From assembly GCA_023425455.1 (NCBI GenBank), contig JAFACP010000140.1:1-20462 (forward strand): a stretch of 20,462 nucleotides of DNA. Reading direction: 5' to 3'. Positions 6,820 to 18,474 of this stretch are shown piece after piece. Below the pieces are notes generated by a model, which searched no databases, was not told the DNA's origin, and saw only the letters and a list, made by a program, of their open reading frames with translations. Positions within the stretch are counted from its first letter, which is position 1, and every line of letters starts with the position of its first letter. The stretch comes from Pseudomonadota bacterium. Its GTDB lineage: Bacteria > Pseudomonadota > Gammaproteobacteria > Enterobacterales > Enterobacteriaceae. A program made the translations under genes and the position numbers.

Positions 6820-9636
6820 ATGAGTGACTATAAATCAACCCTGAATTTGCCGGAAACAGGGTTCCCGATGCGCGGCGATCTCGCTAAGCGTGAACCGGGA
6901 ATGCTGGCGCGTTGGACCGATGATGACCTGTACGGCATCATTCGTGCAGCCAAAAAAGGCAAAAAGACCTTCATTCTGCATGATGGCCCTCCATATGCGA
7001 ATGGCAGCATTCATATTGGTCACTCTGTAAACAAGATTCTGAAAGACATTATCGTTAAGTCCAAAGGACTCGCGGGATATGACTCGCCTTACGTTCCGGG
7101 CTGGGACTGCCATGGTCTGCCAATCGAGCTGAAAGTCGAACAAGAGTTTGGCAAGCCGGGCGAGAAATTCACCGCCGCTGAATTCCGCGCGAAATGCCGC
7201 GAATACGCCGCGACTCAGGTTGATGGCCAGCGTAAAGACTTTATCCGGCTGGGCGTACTGGGCGACTGGTCACACCCTTATCTGACGATGGACTTCAAAA
7301 CGGAAGCCAATATCATCCGCGCGCTGGGCAAAATCATCGGTAACGGTCACCTGCATAAAGGCGCGAAGCCGGTGCACTGGTGCGTGGACTGCCGTTCTGC
7401 GCTGGCAGAAGCGGAAGTTGAGTATTACGACAAAACCTCCCCGTCTATCGACGTAGCGTTCCAGGCGGTCGATCAGGATGCGGTAAAAGCGAAATTTGGC
7501 GCATCGTCGGTCAATGGCCCGGTATCTCTGGTGATCTGGACCACCACCCCGTGGACGCTGCCAGCCAACCGCGCGATTTCTCTGTCCGGCGAGTTCGAGT
7601 ACGCGCTGGTACAGGTTGACGGTCAGGCGGTTATTCTGGCGAAAGATCTGCTGGAAAGCGTCCTGAAACGCGCAAACATCAGCGAATACACGGTTCTGGG
7701 CACGGTGAAAGGCGACGCGCTGGAGTTGATGCGCTTTAAACACCCGTTCCTCGACTTCGATGTGCCGGTAATCCTCGGCGACCACGTAACGCTGGAAGCG
7801 GGTACCGGTGCGGTACACACTGCCGGTGGTCACGGTCCTGACGACTACAACATCAGCCTGAAATACGGGCTGGAAATTGCTAACCCGGTAGGCCCGGACG
7901 GCGCTTACCTGCCTGGCACCTGGCCGGCGCTGGACGGTATTAACGTCTTCAAAGCCAACGACATCATCGTTGACATGCTGCGTGAGCGCGGTGCGCTGCT
8001 GCACGTTGAAAAAATGCAGCACAGCTATCCGTGCTGCTGGCGTCATAAGACCCCAATCATCTTCCGCGCTACCCCGCAGTGGTTCGTCAGCATGGATCAA
8101 AAAGGCCTGCGCGAGCAGTCCCTGAAAGAGATCAAAGGCGTGCAGTGGATCCCGGACTGGGGCCAGGCGCGTATCGAATCCATGGTTGCCAACCGTCCTG
8201 ACTGGTGTATCTCCCGTCAGCGTACCTGGGGCGTACCGATGTCTCTGTTCGTGCATAAAGAGACGCAGGAGCTGCATCCGAATACCCTCGAACTGATGGA
8301 AGAGGTGGCCAAACGCGTAGAAGTGGATGGCATTCAGGCGTGGTGGGATCTCGACTCCCGCGACATCCTGGGCGCTGATGCTGACAACTACGAGAAAGTG
8401 CCAGATACCCTGGACGTGTGGTTCGACTCCGGTTCTACCCACTCCTCAGTGGTTGACGTGCGTCCTGAGTTTGCCGGCCACGCGGCCGACATGTACCTGG
8501 AAGGCTCTGACCAGCACCGTGGCTGGTTCATGTCATCGCTGATGATCTCCACCGCCATGAAAGGCAAAGCGCCGTATCGTCAGGTACTGACCCACGGTTT
8601 CACCGTTGATGGTCAGGGGCGCAAAATGTCCAAATCCATCGGCAACACCGTTTCGCCGCAGGATGTGATGAACAAGCTGGGCGCGGATATTCTGCGTCTG
8701 TGGGTGGCCTCTACCGATTACACCGGTGAAATGGCGGTTTCCGACGAGATCCTGAAACGCGCTGCCGACAGCTATCGTCGTATTCGTAACACCGCGCGCT
8801 TCCTGCTGGCAAACCTGAACGGTTTTGATCCGGCAACAGATATGGTGAAACCGGAAGAGATGGTCGTGCTGGACCGCTGGGCGGTAGGCTGCGCGAAAGC
8901 GGCACAGGAAGATATCGTTAACGCATACGAATCTTACGATTTCCATGAAGTGGTGCAGCGTCTGATGCGTTTCTGCTCCATTGAGATGGGGTCGTTCTAC
9001 CTCGACATCATCAAAGATCGCCAGTACACCGCGAAGGCCGACAGCGTGGCCCGTCGCAGCTGCCAGACAGCCCTCTACCATATTGCGGAAGCGCTGGTAC
9101 GCTGGATGGCCCCAATCATGTCCTTCACCGCGGATGAAATCTGGGGCTACCTGCCAGGTGAGCGTGAGAAGTATGTCTTCACCGGCGAGTGGTATGAAGG
9201 TCTGTTCGACCTCTCCAGTACGGAAGCGATGAACGATGCCTTCTGGGACGCGCTGCTGAAAGTGCGTGGCGAAGTGAACAAAGTCATCGAGCAGGCGCGT
9301 GCGGACAAGAAAGTCGGCGGTTCTCTGGAAGCGGCAGTAACCCTGTACGCGGAACCTGAACTGGCGGCAAAACTGACGGCGCTGGGCGATGAATTACGAT
9401 TTGTCCTGTTGACCTCTGGTGCGAAAGTTGCGGATTATGCGCAGGCTTCTGCGGATGCCCAGCAGAGCGAACTGCTCAAGGGGCTGAAAGTCGCACTGAG
9501 CAAAGCCGAAGGTGAGAAGTGTCCGCGCTGCTGGCACTACACCACCGATGTCGGCCAGGTGGCGGAACACGCAGAGATCTGCGGACGCTGTGTCAGCAAC
9601 GTCGCCGGTGATGGCGAAAAACGTAAGTTTGCCTGA
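6820..9636 (+). CDS. ileS: Isoleucyl-tRNA synthetase
   Basis: Class I aminoacyl-tRNA synthetase charging tRNA-Ile with isoleucine, with editing of misactivated valine. From ATG 6820 the product is 938 residues, the same length as E. coli IleRS, starting [18 protein letters not shown]. The open frame extends upstream to about 6712, but that part is ERIC repeat and leader sequence, not IleRS. Motifs: the HIGH signature [11 protein letters not shown] at 58-68; the CP1 editing domain with [14 protein letters not shown] and [21 protein letters not shown] at 602-606; an anticodon-binding domain; and a C-terminal zinc site with C901, C904, C921 and C924 (CPRC...CGRC). The stop overlaps the lspA start by one base. 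The 45 bp before the ATG resemble the E. coli ileS leader; the ribosome site is weak (CCGAG). Confidence 0.98.
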   Translation: MSDYKSTLNLPETGFPMRGDLAKREPGMLARWTDDDLYGIIRAAKKGKKTFILHDGPPYANGSIHIGHSVNKILKDIIVKSKGLAGYDSPYVPGWDCHGLPIELKVEQEFGKPGEKFTAAEFRAKCREYAATQVDGQRKDFIRLGVLGDWSHPYLTMDFKTEANIIRALGKIIGNGHLHKGAKPVHWCVDCRSALAEAEVEYYDKTSPSIDVAFQAVDQDAVKAKFGASSVNGPVSLVIWTTTPWTLPANRAISLSGEFEYALVQVDGQAVILAKDLLESVLKRANISEYTVLGTVKGDALELMRFKHPFLDFDVPVILGDHVTLEAGTGAVHTAGGHGPDDYNISLKYGLEIANPVGPDGAYLPGTWPALDGINVFKANDIIVDMLRERGALLHVEKMQHSYPCCWRHKTPIIFRATPQWFVSMDQKGLREQSLKEIKGVQWIPDWGQARIESMVANRPDWCISRQRTWGVPMSLFVHKETQELHPNTLELMEEVAKRVEVDGIQAWWDLDSRDILGADADNYEKVPDTLDVWFDSGSTHSSVVDVRPEFAGHAADMYLEGSDQHRGWFMSSLMISTAMKGKAPYRQVLTHGFTVDGQGRKMSKSIGNTVSPQDVMNKLGADILRLWVASTDYTGEMAVSDEILKRAADSYRRIRNTARFLLANLNGFDPATDMVKPEEMVVLDRWAVGCAKAAQEDIVNAYESYDFHEVVQRLMRFCSIEMGSFYLDIIKDRQYTAKADSVARRSCQTALYHIAEALVRWMAPIMSFTADEIWGYLPGEREKYVFTGEWYEGLFDLSSTEAMNDAFWDALLKVRGEVNKVIEQARADKKVGGSLEAAVTLYAEPELAAKLTALGDELRFVLLTSGAKVADYAQASADAQQSELLKGLKVALSKAEGEKCPRCWHYTTDVGQVAEHAEICGRCVSNVAGDGEKRKFA

Positions 9637-10136
9637 TGAGTAAATCTCTCTGTTCAACAGGACTGCGCTGGCTGTGGCTGGTTGTGGTGGTGCTGATTAT
9701 TGATCTGGGCAGCAAGTACCTGATCCTCCAGAACTTTGCTCTGGGGGAGACGGTGTCGCTGTTCCCGTCACTCAATCTGCATTACGCGCGCAACTACGGC
9801 GCGGCGTTTAGTTTCCTTGCTGACAGCGGTGGCTGGCAGCGCTGGTTCTTTGCGGGTATCGCGATCGGTATCTGCGTGGTGCTCGTGCTGCTGATGTACC
9901 GTTCGAAGGCCACGCAAAAGCTCAATAACATTGCTTATGCGCTGATTATTGGTGGCGCGCTGGGGAATCTGTTTGACCGTCTGTGGCACGGCTTTGTGGT
10001 CGATATGATCGACTTCTACGTCGGTGACTGGCATTTCGCCACCTTCAACCTCGCCGACAGCGCTATCTGTATCGGTGCAGCGCTGATTGTGCTGGAAGGC
10101 TTTTTACCAAACGCACAAGCGAAAAAGCAGGCGTAA
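9636..10136 (+). CDS. lspA: Prolipoprotein signal peptidase (signal peptidase II)
   Basis: Inner-membrane aspartyl protease that removes the signal peptide of lipid-modified prolipoproteins before the lipobox cysteine. The 166 residues have four hydrophobic segments (about 12-31, 70-88, 96-112, 139-155). Conserved motifs are DLGSKYL (D23), NYGAAFSF, and the two catalytic aspartates D123 (in FVVDMIDFY) and D141 (in FNLADSAI), at the same positions as in E. coli (164 aa as I recall). The ATG shares its A with the ileS TGA, so translation is probably coupled. Its substrates would include the lipoprotein encoded at 17605. Confidence 0.97.
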   Translation: MSKSLCSTGLRWLWLVVVVLIIDLGSKYLILQNFALGETVSLFPSLNLHYARNYGAAFSFLADSGGWQRWFFAGIAIGICVVLVLLMYRSKATQKLNNIAYALIIGGALGNLFDRLWHGFVVDMIDFYVGDWHFATFNLADSAICIGAALIVLEGFLPNAQAKKQA

Positions 10137-10145
10137 TCTTGACCG

Positions 10146-10168
10146 CCCGGCGAGCCTCTGCTGCCGGG
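10146..10168 (+). other. Small hairpin between lspA and fkpB
   Basis: CCCGGC (10146-10151) pairs with GCCGGG (10163-10168) around an 11-nt loop in the 53-bp lspA-fkpB gap. There is no T-run. It may stabilise the upstream message or pause polymerase; its function is unknown. Confidence 0.5.
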
Positions 10169-10189
10169 TAAAACTACCGGACGATTTGC

Positions 10190-10660
10190 ATGTCGAAATC
10201 CATACAGAGCAATAGCGCAGTACTGGTTCATTTCACGTTGAAACTTGACGACGGCTCCACGGCGGAATCTACCCGCAACAACGGCAAACCGGCTCTGTTT
10301 CGTCTTGGCGATACCTCCCTGTCTGAAGGTCTTGAGCAGCAGCTCCTGGGACTGAAAGAGGGCGACAAGAAAGCCTTCGCGCTGGAGCCGGATGCCGCGT
10401 TTGGCGTACCGAGCCCGGACCTGATCCAGTATTTCTCGCGTCGTGAGTTTATGGACGCGGGCGAGCCGGAAACAGGAGCGATTATGCTCTTTACCGCTAT
10501 GGATGGCAGCGAAATGCCTGGCGTGATCCGCGAAATCAACGGTGATTCTATCACCGTCGACTTTAACCATCCGCTTGCCGGGCGTACCGTCCATTTTGAT
10601 ATTGAAGTGCTGGAGATTGACCCGGCACTGGAGGCCGTGAATGCAGATCCTGTTGGCTAA
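10190..10660 (+). CDS. fkpB: FKBP-type peptidyl-prolyl isomerase FkpB (SlpA)
   Basis: FKBP-fold PPIase/chaperone with an insert-in-flap domain, which in E. coli associates with ribosomes and has weak isomerase activity. The 156 residues start [19 protein letters not shown]. The FKBP core elements are [18 protein letters not shown] and the [17 protein letters not shown] segment, followed by the flap domain ([17 protein letters not shown]) and the closing strand [12 protein letters not shown]. The E. coli protein as I recall has 149 residues and stops right after ALEA; here that stop is replaced by GTG and the frame runs on for VNADPVG to a TAA at 10658-10660. It therefore overlaps ispH by 20 nt. 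The start has only a weak GGA as ribosome site. Confidence 0.95.
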   Translation: MSKSIQSNSAVLVHFTLKLDDGSTAESTRNNGKPALFRLGDTSLSEGLEQQLLGLKEGDKKAFALEPDAAFGVPSPDLIQYFSRREFMDAGEPETGAIMLFTAMDGSEMPGVIREINGDSITVDFNHPLAGRTVHFDIEVLEIDPALEAVNADPVG

Positions 10661-11591
10661 CCCGCGCGGTTTTTGCGCCGGAGTAGACCGCGCTATCAGC
10701 ATTGTTGAAAACGCGCTGGAAATTTATGGCGCGCCAATTTATGTCCGCCATGAAGTGGTGCACAACCGCTATGTGGTCGACAGCCTGCGCGAGCGCGGGG
10801 CGATATTTATCGAGCAGATCGACGAAGTGCCGGACGGCGCTATCCTGATCTTCTCTGCGCACGGCGTCTCTCAGGCAGTACGTAACGAGGCGAAAAGCCG
10901 CGATCTGACCGTCTTTGATGCCACCTGTCCGCTGGTTACTAAGGTGCATATGGAAGTCGCGCGCGCCAGTCGCCGCGGTGAAGAGTCGATCCTGATTGGC
11001 CATGCGGGTCACCCGGAAGTTGAAGGCACCATGGGCCAGTACAGCAACCCGGAAGGGGGCATGTATCTGGTCGAATCGCCGGAAGATGTCTTTACGCTGA
11101 ACGTGAAAAACGAAGCCCGTCTGTCGTTTATGACCCAGACGACGCTCTCCGTAGACGACACCTCTGATGTGATTGACGCCCTGCGTCAGCGTTTCCCGAA
11201 AATTGTCGGGCCGCGTAAAGATGACATCTGTTACGCCACCACTAACCGTCAGGAAGCGGTGCGTGCGCTGGCGGAACAGGCGGATGTGGTGCTGGTGGTC
11301 GGCTCTAAAAACTCCTCTAACTCTAACCGTCTGGCGGAACTGGCGCAGCGGATGGGGAAAGCGGCATTCCTGATTGATGATGCAACGGATATTCAGGAAG
11401 CGTGGGTTAAAAACGCGAGCTGTGTTGGCGTGACAGCGGGGGCTTCCGCACCGGATATTCTGGTGCAGAACGTCATTGCGCGTCTGCAGGAGCTGGGCGG
11501 CGGCGAGGCAATACCGCTGGAAGGACGTGAAGAAAACATCGTCTTCGAAGTGCCGAAAGAGTTGCGTATCGACGCCCGTGAAGTTGAGTAA
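10641..11591 (+). CDS. ispH: 4-hydroxy-3-methylbut-2-enyl diphosphate reductase
   Basis: Iron-sulfur enzyme that makes IPP and DMAPP from HMBPP, the last step of the MEP isoprenoid pathway, in the cytoplasm. The 316 residues equal the E. coli length and start [18 protein letters not shown]. The three cluster ligands are present: C12, C96 (FDATCPLV) and C197 (DDICYAT). Also present are substrate-site residues H41, H74 (FSAHGVS), H124, E126 (HAGHPEVEG) and T167. GGAGG at 10630-10634 is spaced 6 nt from the ATG and lies within fkpB. It is the last gene of the ribF operon; a strong terminator follows. A 360-residue antisense frame over this gene is a shadow. Confidence 0.98.
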   Translation: MQILLANPRGFCAGVDRAISIVENALEIYGAPIYVRHEVVHNRYVVDSLRERGAIFIEQIDEVPDGAILIFSAHGVSQAVRNEAKSRDLTVFDATCPLVTKVHMEVARASRRGEESILIGHAGHPEVEGTMGQYSNPEGGMYLVESPEDVFTLNVKNEARLSFMTQTTLSVDDTSDVIDALRQRFPKIVGPRKDDICYATTNRQEAVRALAEQADVVLVVGSKNSSNSNRLAELAQRMGKAAFLIDDATDIQEAWVKNASCVGVTAGASAPDILVQNVIARLQELGGGEAIPLEGREENIVFEVPKELRIDAREVE

Positions 11592-11605
11592 TCCCTGTTC
11601 TGATG

Positions 11606-11639
11606 AAAGGCCAGCACCTTCTGTGCTGGCCTTTTTTTT
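11606..11639 (+). terminator. Rho-independent terminator after ispH
   Basis: A perfect 12-bp stem, AAAGGCCAGCAC (11606-11617) with GTGCTGGCCTTT (11623-11634), has loop CTTCT and a run of T to 11639. It closes the ribF-ispH operon. Confidence 0.96.
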
Positions 11640-11719
11640 AACCACAACGTTATCGCGACGACAAAATCATGTCTTTTACTGATATCTATGCCGCTTTCAC
11701 GTTAAATTCTAATTATCGG

Positions 11720-11765
11720 CGTTTTCAGGTGGCAGGCTCGACACGGGCTGGTTAATCTGAAAACG
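11720..11765 (+). promoter_or_regulatory. Inverted repeat in the dapB leader
   Basis: CGTTTTCAG (11720-11728) and CTGAAAACG (11757-11765) are perfect 9-bp complements separated by 28 nt, ending 31 bp before the dapB ATG. It could be a protein-binding dyad or an mRNA stem. I see no confident promoter hexamers in 11640-11796; TAATTA near 11710 is the only -10-like motif. Confidence 0.45.
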
Positions 11766-11781
11766 GTTTACATCATTTTAA

Positions 11782-12618
<837 letters not shown>

Positions 12619-12671
12619 GTTTTATTACCCATCGTGATGTGGTTATTGCAGTCGTAATTACTTGATTGCAT

Positions 12672-12701
12672 AGGGCAATATTTTATTGCCCTTTTATTTT
12701 A
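12672..12701 (+). terminator. Rho-independent terminator after dapB
   Basis: A perfect 9-bp stem, AGGGCAATA (12672-12680) with TATTGCCCT (12684-12692), has a TTT loop followed by a T-rich tract to about 12701. It separates dapB from the carAB control region. Confidence 0.9.
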
Positions 12702-12780
12702 TCCTATCTGTTCTTTTTCATGGTTCAAATCGTTAAAAAAACAAATCTTCCCTTCATTTTTAGTTGCTAAATTGTAAATT

Positions 12781-12796
12781 TTGACCATTTGGTCCA
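12781..12796. promoter_or_regulatory. Putative RutR operator upstream of carAB
   Basis: TTGACCA-TT-TGGTCCA is a near-perfect palindrome matching the RutR consensus (TTGACCA/TGGTCAA halves). RutR, the uracil-responsive regulator, is known to bind in this part of the E. coli carAB control region. The centre is about 185 bp upstream of the P1 start. Regulation here is inferred from motif and position. Confidence 0.7.
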
Positions 12797-12837
12797 CTTT
12801 TTTCGGTCGCGTCGGGCTATTGAACATTAAACGTTGC

Positions 12838-12853
12838 GCGCAAGCGTTTTCTG
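12838..12853. promoter_or_regulatory. Putative PurR operator upstream of carAB P1
   Basis: GCGCAAGCGTTTTCTG resembles the PUR box ACGCAAACGTTTNCNT. In E. coli carAB a PurR site lies well upstream of P1 and mediates purine repression with PepA and IHF. The GATC at 12867-12870 just downstream falls at -106 relative to the predicted P1 start (12974), the position of the Dam site known to be protected from methylation in E. coli carAB. I could not place the IHF site with confidence. Confidence 0.7.
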
Positions 12854-12938
12854 GCGTGATTTACCTGATCTTTTTATCCGTTAAATCGCATTATTCACGT
12901 CAGTCAGGCAAAACAATAAATAAAATATCCGTTTTAAG

Positions 12939-12974
12939 TTGACTTTTAGCCTCTGAATATCCAGAATGCCGCCG
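12939..12974 (+). promoter_or_regulatory. carAB promoter P1 (pyrimidine/purine-controlled)
   Basis: TTGACT (-35, 12939-12944), a 17-nt spacer and CAGAAT (-10, 12962-12967). The predicted start is G12974, the first base of GTTTGC. In E. coli P1 the same GUUUGC start supports UTP-sensitive reiterative transcription, which lowers expression when UTP is high. Conservation of that initial sequence at the right distance supports both the promoter and its mode of control. Confidence 0.82.
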
Positions 12975-13006
12975 TTTGCCAAAAATCCGCTGGCAACACA
13001 TTTGCA

Positions 13007-13036
13007 TTGATTTATGACAAGGTTGTGAATTAATAT
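13007..13036 (+). promoter_or_regulatory. carAB promoter P2 (arginine-controlled)
   Basis: TTGATT (-35, 13007-13012), an 18-nt spacer and TAATAT (-10, 13031-13036). The -10 lies within the first ARG box, so ArgR binding would block polymerase directly. P2 lies 69 bp downstream of P1, as in the E. coli tandem arrangement. Confidence 0.75.
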
Positions 13037-13062
13037 GCAAATAAAGTGAGTGAATATTCTCT
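13024..13062. promoter_or_regulatory. Two ARG boxes (ArgR operator) of carAB
   Basis: Two imperfect 18-bp palindromes, TGTGAATTAATATGCAAA (13024-13041) and AGTGAGTGAATATTCTCT (13045-13062), match the ARG consensus (TGAAT-4-ATTCA cores) and are separated by exactly 3 bp, the usual spacing for binding one ArgR hexamer. They cover the P2 -10 and start region and run up to the carA ribosome site. Confidence 0.88.
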
Positions 13063-13072
13063 GGAGGGTGTT

Positions 13073-14221
13073 TTGATTAAGTCAGCGCTATTGGTTCTGG
13101 AAGACGGAACCCAGTTTATCGGTCGGGCCATAGGGGCAACGGGTTCGGCGGTTGGGGAAGTCGTTTTCAATACTTCAATGACCGGTTATCAAGAAATCCT
13201 CACTGATCCTTCCTATTCTCGCCAAATCGTTACTCTTACTTATCCCCATATCGGCAATGTCGGCACCAATGCGGCTGACGAAGAATCTTCTCAGGTTCAT
13301 GCGCAAGGCCTGGTCATCCGCGACCTGCCGCTGATTGCGAGCAACTTCCGCAATACCGAAGACCTCTCCTCCTGGTTGAAACGTCATAACATCGTGGCGA
13401 TTGCTGATATCGATACCCGTAAGCTGACGCGTCTGCTGCGTGAGAAAGGGGCACAGAACGGCTGCATCATCGCTGGCGATAACCTGGATGCTCAGCTGGC
13501 GCTTGAAAAAGCGCAGGCTTTCCCGGGGCTGAACGGGATGGATCTGGCGAAAGAAGTGACCACGGCAGAAGCCTACAGCTGGACACAGGGCAGCTGGACA
13601 CTGGCGGGCGACCTGCCGGAAGCGAAAAAAGAGAGCGAACTGCCGTTCCACGTGGTGGCTTACGACTTTGGCGCCAAACGCAATATCCTGCGTATGCTGG
13701 TTGACCGCGGCTGCCGTCTGACGGTAGTACCGGCGAAGACCTCTGCAGAAGAGGTGCTGAAGATGAACCCGGACGGCATCTTCCTCTCCAACGGTCCTGG
13801 TGACCCGGCGCCGTGCGATTACGCCATCGACGCCATCCGCTCTTTCCTCGAAACGGATATCCCGGTATTCGGTATCTGCCTGGGCCATCAGCTGCTGGCG
13901 CTGGCGAGCGGTGCCAACACCATGAAGATGAAGTTTGGTCATCACGGCGGCAACCATCCGGTGAAAGATATCGATAACAATACCGTGATGATTACTGCGC
14001 AGAACCACGGCTTCGCGGTGGATGAGGCCTCAATGCCTGCTAACCTGCGTGTGACGCACAAATCGCTGTTTGATGGCACCCTGCAGGGCATCCATCGCAC
14101 CGATAAGCCCGCGTTCAGTTTCCAGGGCCACCCGGAAGCCAGCCCGGGCCCACACGACGCTGCACCGCTGTTCGATCACTTTATCGAACTTATCGAGCAA
14201 TACCGTAAGACCGCTAAATAA
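13073..14221 (+). CDS. carA: Carbamoyl phosphate synthase, small (glutaminase) subunit
   Basis: Hydrolyses glutamine and passes ammonia to CarB for carbamoyl phosphate synthesis, shared by the arginine and pyrimidine pathways. The chosen start is TTG 13073, with GGAGGG (13063-13068) 4-5 nt upstream, giving [15 protein letters not shown] and 382 residues, the E. coli length; a UUG start is also known for E. coli carA. The frame extends upstream to a GTG at 13046, but that lies inside the second ARG box and lacks a ribosome site. The C-terminal class I glutamine amidotransferase domain has the nucleophile C269 (FGICLGHQ) and H353/E355 (GHPEAS) at E. coli numbers. carB follows after 18 bp in one operon. 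Confidence 0.98.
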   Translation: MIKSALLVLEDGTQFIGRAIGATGSAVGEVVFNTSMTGYQEILTDPSYSRQIVTLTYPHIGNVGTNAADEESSQVHAQGLVIRDLPLIASNFRNTEDLSSWLKRHNIVAIADIDTRKLTRLLREKGAQNGCIIAGDNLDAQLALEKAQAFPGLNGMDLAKEVTTAEAYSWTQGSWTLAGDLPEAKKESELPFHVVAYDFGAKRNILRMLVDRGCRLTVVPAKTSAEEVLKMNPDGIFLSNGPGDPAPCDYAIDAIRSFLETDIPVFGICLGHQLLALASGANTMKMKFGHHGGNHPVKDIDNNTVMITAQNHGFAVDEASMPANLRVTHKSLFDGTLQGIHRTDKPAFSFQGHPEASPGPHDAAPLFDHFIELIEQYRKTAK

Positions 14222-14239
14222 TCAGGAGCCGAGAAGACA

Positions 14240-17464
<3,225 letters not shown>

Positions 17465-17470
17465 GTCAAC

Positions 17471-17499
17471 ATGCCCGGTGGCTGTCGGTTGCCGGGCAT
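17471..17499 (+). terminator. Hairpin at the 3' end of carAB
   Basis: ATGCCCGG (17471-17478) pairs with CCGGGCAT (17492-17499), starting 7 nt after the carB stop. The tract that follows (TATCCCC) has few T residues, so it may be a weak terminator or a 3'-protecting hairpin after Rho-dependent termination. No other terminator is visible before 17605. Confidence 0.6.
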
Positions 17500-17604
17500 T
17501 ATCCCCTCACTTCAGAACCTTCTGGTTTTCCATACCCTTTCAGTCAGTTAGCCTAAAATTGTTAGGTCGATAACTAAATTCAACTGAAAAGCAGGGGAAA
17601 CACC

Positions 17605-17838
17605 ATGCGAAATAAACTTTTTATCACCTCAGTTCTGGCTGCAACTGCACTGTTTACCGTCGCGGGTTGCTCATCGAATCAGGCGGTCAAAACCACAGAC
17701 GGCAGAACCATTGTGACGGATGGCAAACCTCAGGTGGATGACGACACCGGGCTGGTATCGTATAAAAATGCCGAAACGGGTAAAACAGAACAGATCAACC
17801 GCGACCAGGTGAAGTCGATGGGTGAGCTGGATAACTGA
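17605..17838 (+). CDS. Small YgdI/YgdR-family (DUF903-type) lipoprotein
   Basis: Predicted 77-residue lipoprotein of unknown function. It has a typical lipoprotein signal peptide: MRNK, a hydrophobic stretch (about residues 5-20) and lipobox VAGC with Cys22 as the lipidated residue. The +2 residue is Ser rather than Asp, which favours sorting to the outer membrane. The mature part has TTDGRTIVTDGKP, DDDTGLVSYKNAETG and INRDQVKSMGELDN, clearly resembling E. coli YgdI and YgdR (72-75 aa, SH3-like fold). It is a separate family member, not the ygdI locus itself, so no symbol is given. AGGGG at 17593-17597 lies 7 nt before the ATG. A TAAAAT near 17550 could be a -10 but lacks a good -35. It occupies the place where E. 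coli has the caiF/cai/fix genes. Confidence 0.9.
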   Translation: MRNKLFITSVLAATALFTVAGCSSNQAVKTTDGRTIVTDGKPQVDDDTGLVSYKNAETGKTEQINRDQVKSMGELDN

Positions 17839-17877
17839 TTCAGTACTCTGCGCAAAGCCGGTCAATAATATTCACTA

Positions 17878-17940
17878 TTAGCCTGCTGAATTACTGTCTA
17901 CACTCATTTGTTAAAAGAGTGCAGTAAAACAACAGGCTAA
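17878..17940 (+). promoter_or_regulatory. Nested inverted repeat covering the kefF ribosome binding site
   Basis: Three stems nest: TTAGCCTG (17878-17885) with CAGGCTAA (17933-17940); TTACTG (17891-17896) with CAGTAA (17922-17927); and CACTC (17901-17905) with GAGTG (17917-17921), closing an 11-nt AT-rich loop. The internal loops are 5x5 and a 4-nt bulge. The outer stem contains the only Shine-Dalgarno-like bases (AGG, 17934-17936), 7 nt before the kefF ATG, so a transcript carrying the whole element would hide its ribosome site. A TAATAT at 17866-17871 could be a -10 starting transcription at the base of the stem, but its -35 is poor. Pairing is seen; function is inferred. Confidence 0.6.
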
Positions 17941-17943
17941 GTC

Positions 17944-18474
17944 ATGATTTTAATTATTTATGCCCATCCCTATCCGCACCATTCTCATGCGAATAAGCGG
18001 ATGCTGGAGCAGGCAAGGACGCTTGAGGGCGTTGAAATCCGCTCTCTCTATCAACTCTACCCCGATTTTAATATCGATATCGCCGCCGAACAGGCGGCGC
18101 TTTCGTGTGCCGACCTGATTATCTGGCAGCATCCGATGCAGTGGTACAGCACGCCGCCGCTGCTCAAGCTGTGGATCGATAAAGTCTTCTCTCACGGCTG
18201 GGCCTACGGGCACAACGGCAATGCCCTGAAGGGGAAAAGCCTGATGTGGGCGGTGACCACCGGCGGCGGCGAGCACCATTTTGATATTGGCACTTTCCCG
18301 GGATTCGGGGTGCTGGCGCAGCCGCTGCAGGCGACCGCTCTCTATTGCGGGCTGACCTGGCTGCCGCCGTTTGCCATGCACTGCACGTTCGTTTGTGACG
18401 ACGAAACGCTGCAGGCGCAGGCGCGTCACTACAAACAACGCTTGCTTGAGTGGCAGGAGGCACACCATGGATAG
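17944..18474 (+). CDS. kefF: KefC ancillary quinone oxidoreductase KefF
   Basis: Flavodoxin-fold FMN-dependent NAD(P)H:quinone oxidoreductase that binds KefC at the inner face of the membrane and is needed for its full activity. The 176 residues equal E. coli KefF in length and are close in sequence: [20 protein letters not shown] at the start, the flavin/active-site segment WQHPMQWYS with [19 protein letters not shown], the TTGGGE loop, and the tail [13 protein letters not shown]. The ATG at 17944 has only a short AGG as ribosome site, inside the inverted repeat described above. The stop overlaps kefC by 8 nt, indicating translational coupling. In E. coli kefF is preceded by yaaU and the fix genes, absent here. 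Confidence 0.97.
   Translation: MILIIYAHPYPHHSHANKRMLEQARTLEGVEIRSLYQLYPDFNIDIAAEQAALSCADLIIWQHPMQWYSTPPLLKLWIDKVFSHGWAYGHNGNALKGKSLMWAVTTGGGEHHFDIGTFPGFGVLAQPLQATALYCGLTWLPPFAMHCTFVCDDETLQAQARHYKQRLLEWQEAHHG

Noticed and set aside
7270..8442. A 390-residue open frame antisense to ileS
   Set aside because: Shadow of strongly biased ileS codons; no motif, start context or independent signal.
10563..11645. A 360-residue open frame antisense to fkpB/ispH
   Set aside because: It reads through the ispH terminator region and both conserved genes, with no domain visible; shadow frame.
17471..17499. A REP/BIME element after carB
   Set aside because: The stem resembles REP in base composition only; the REP consensus (GCCKGATG with a CG-rich loop and CTTATC) is not present.
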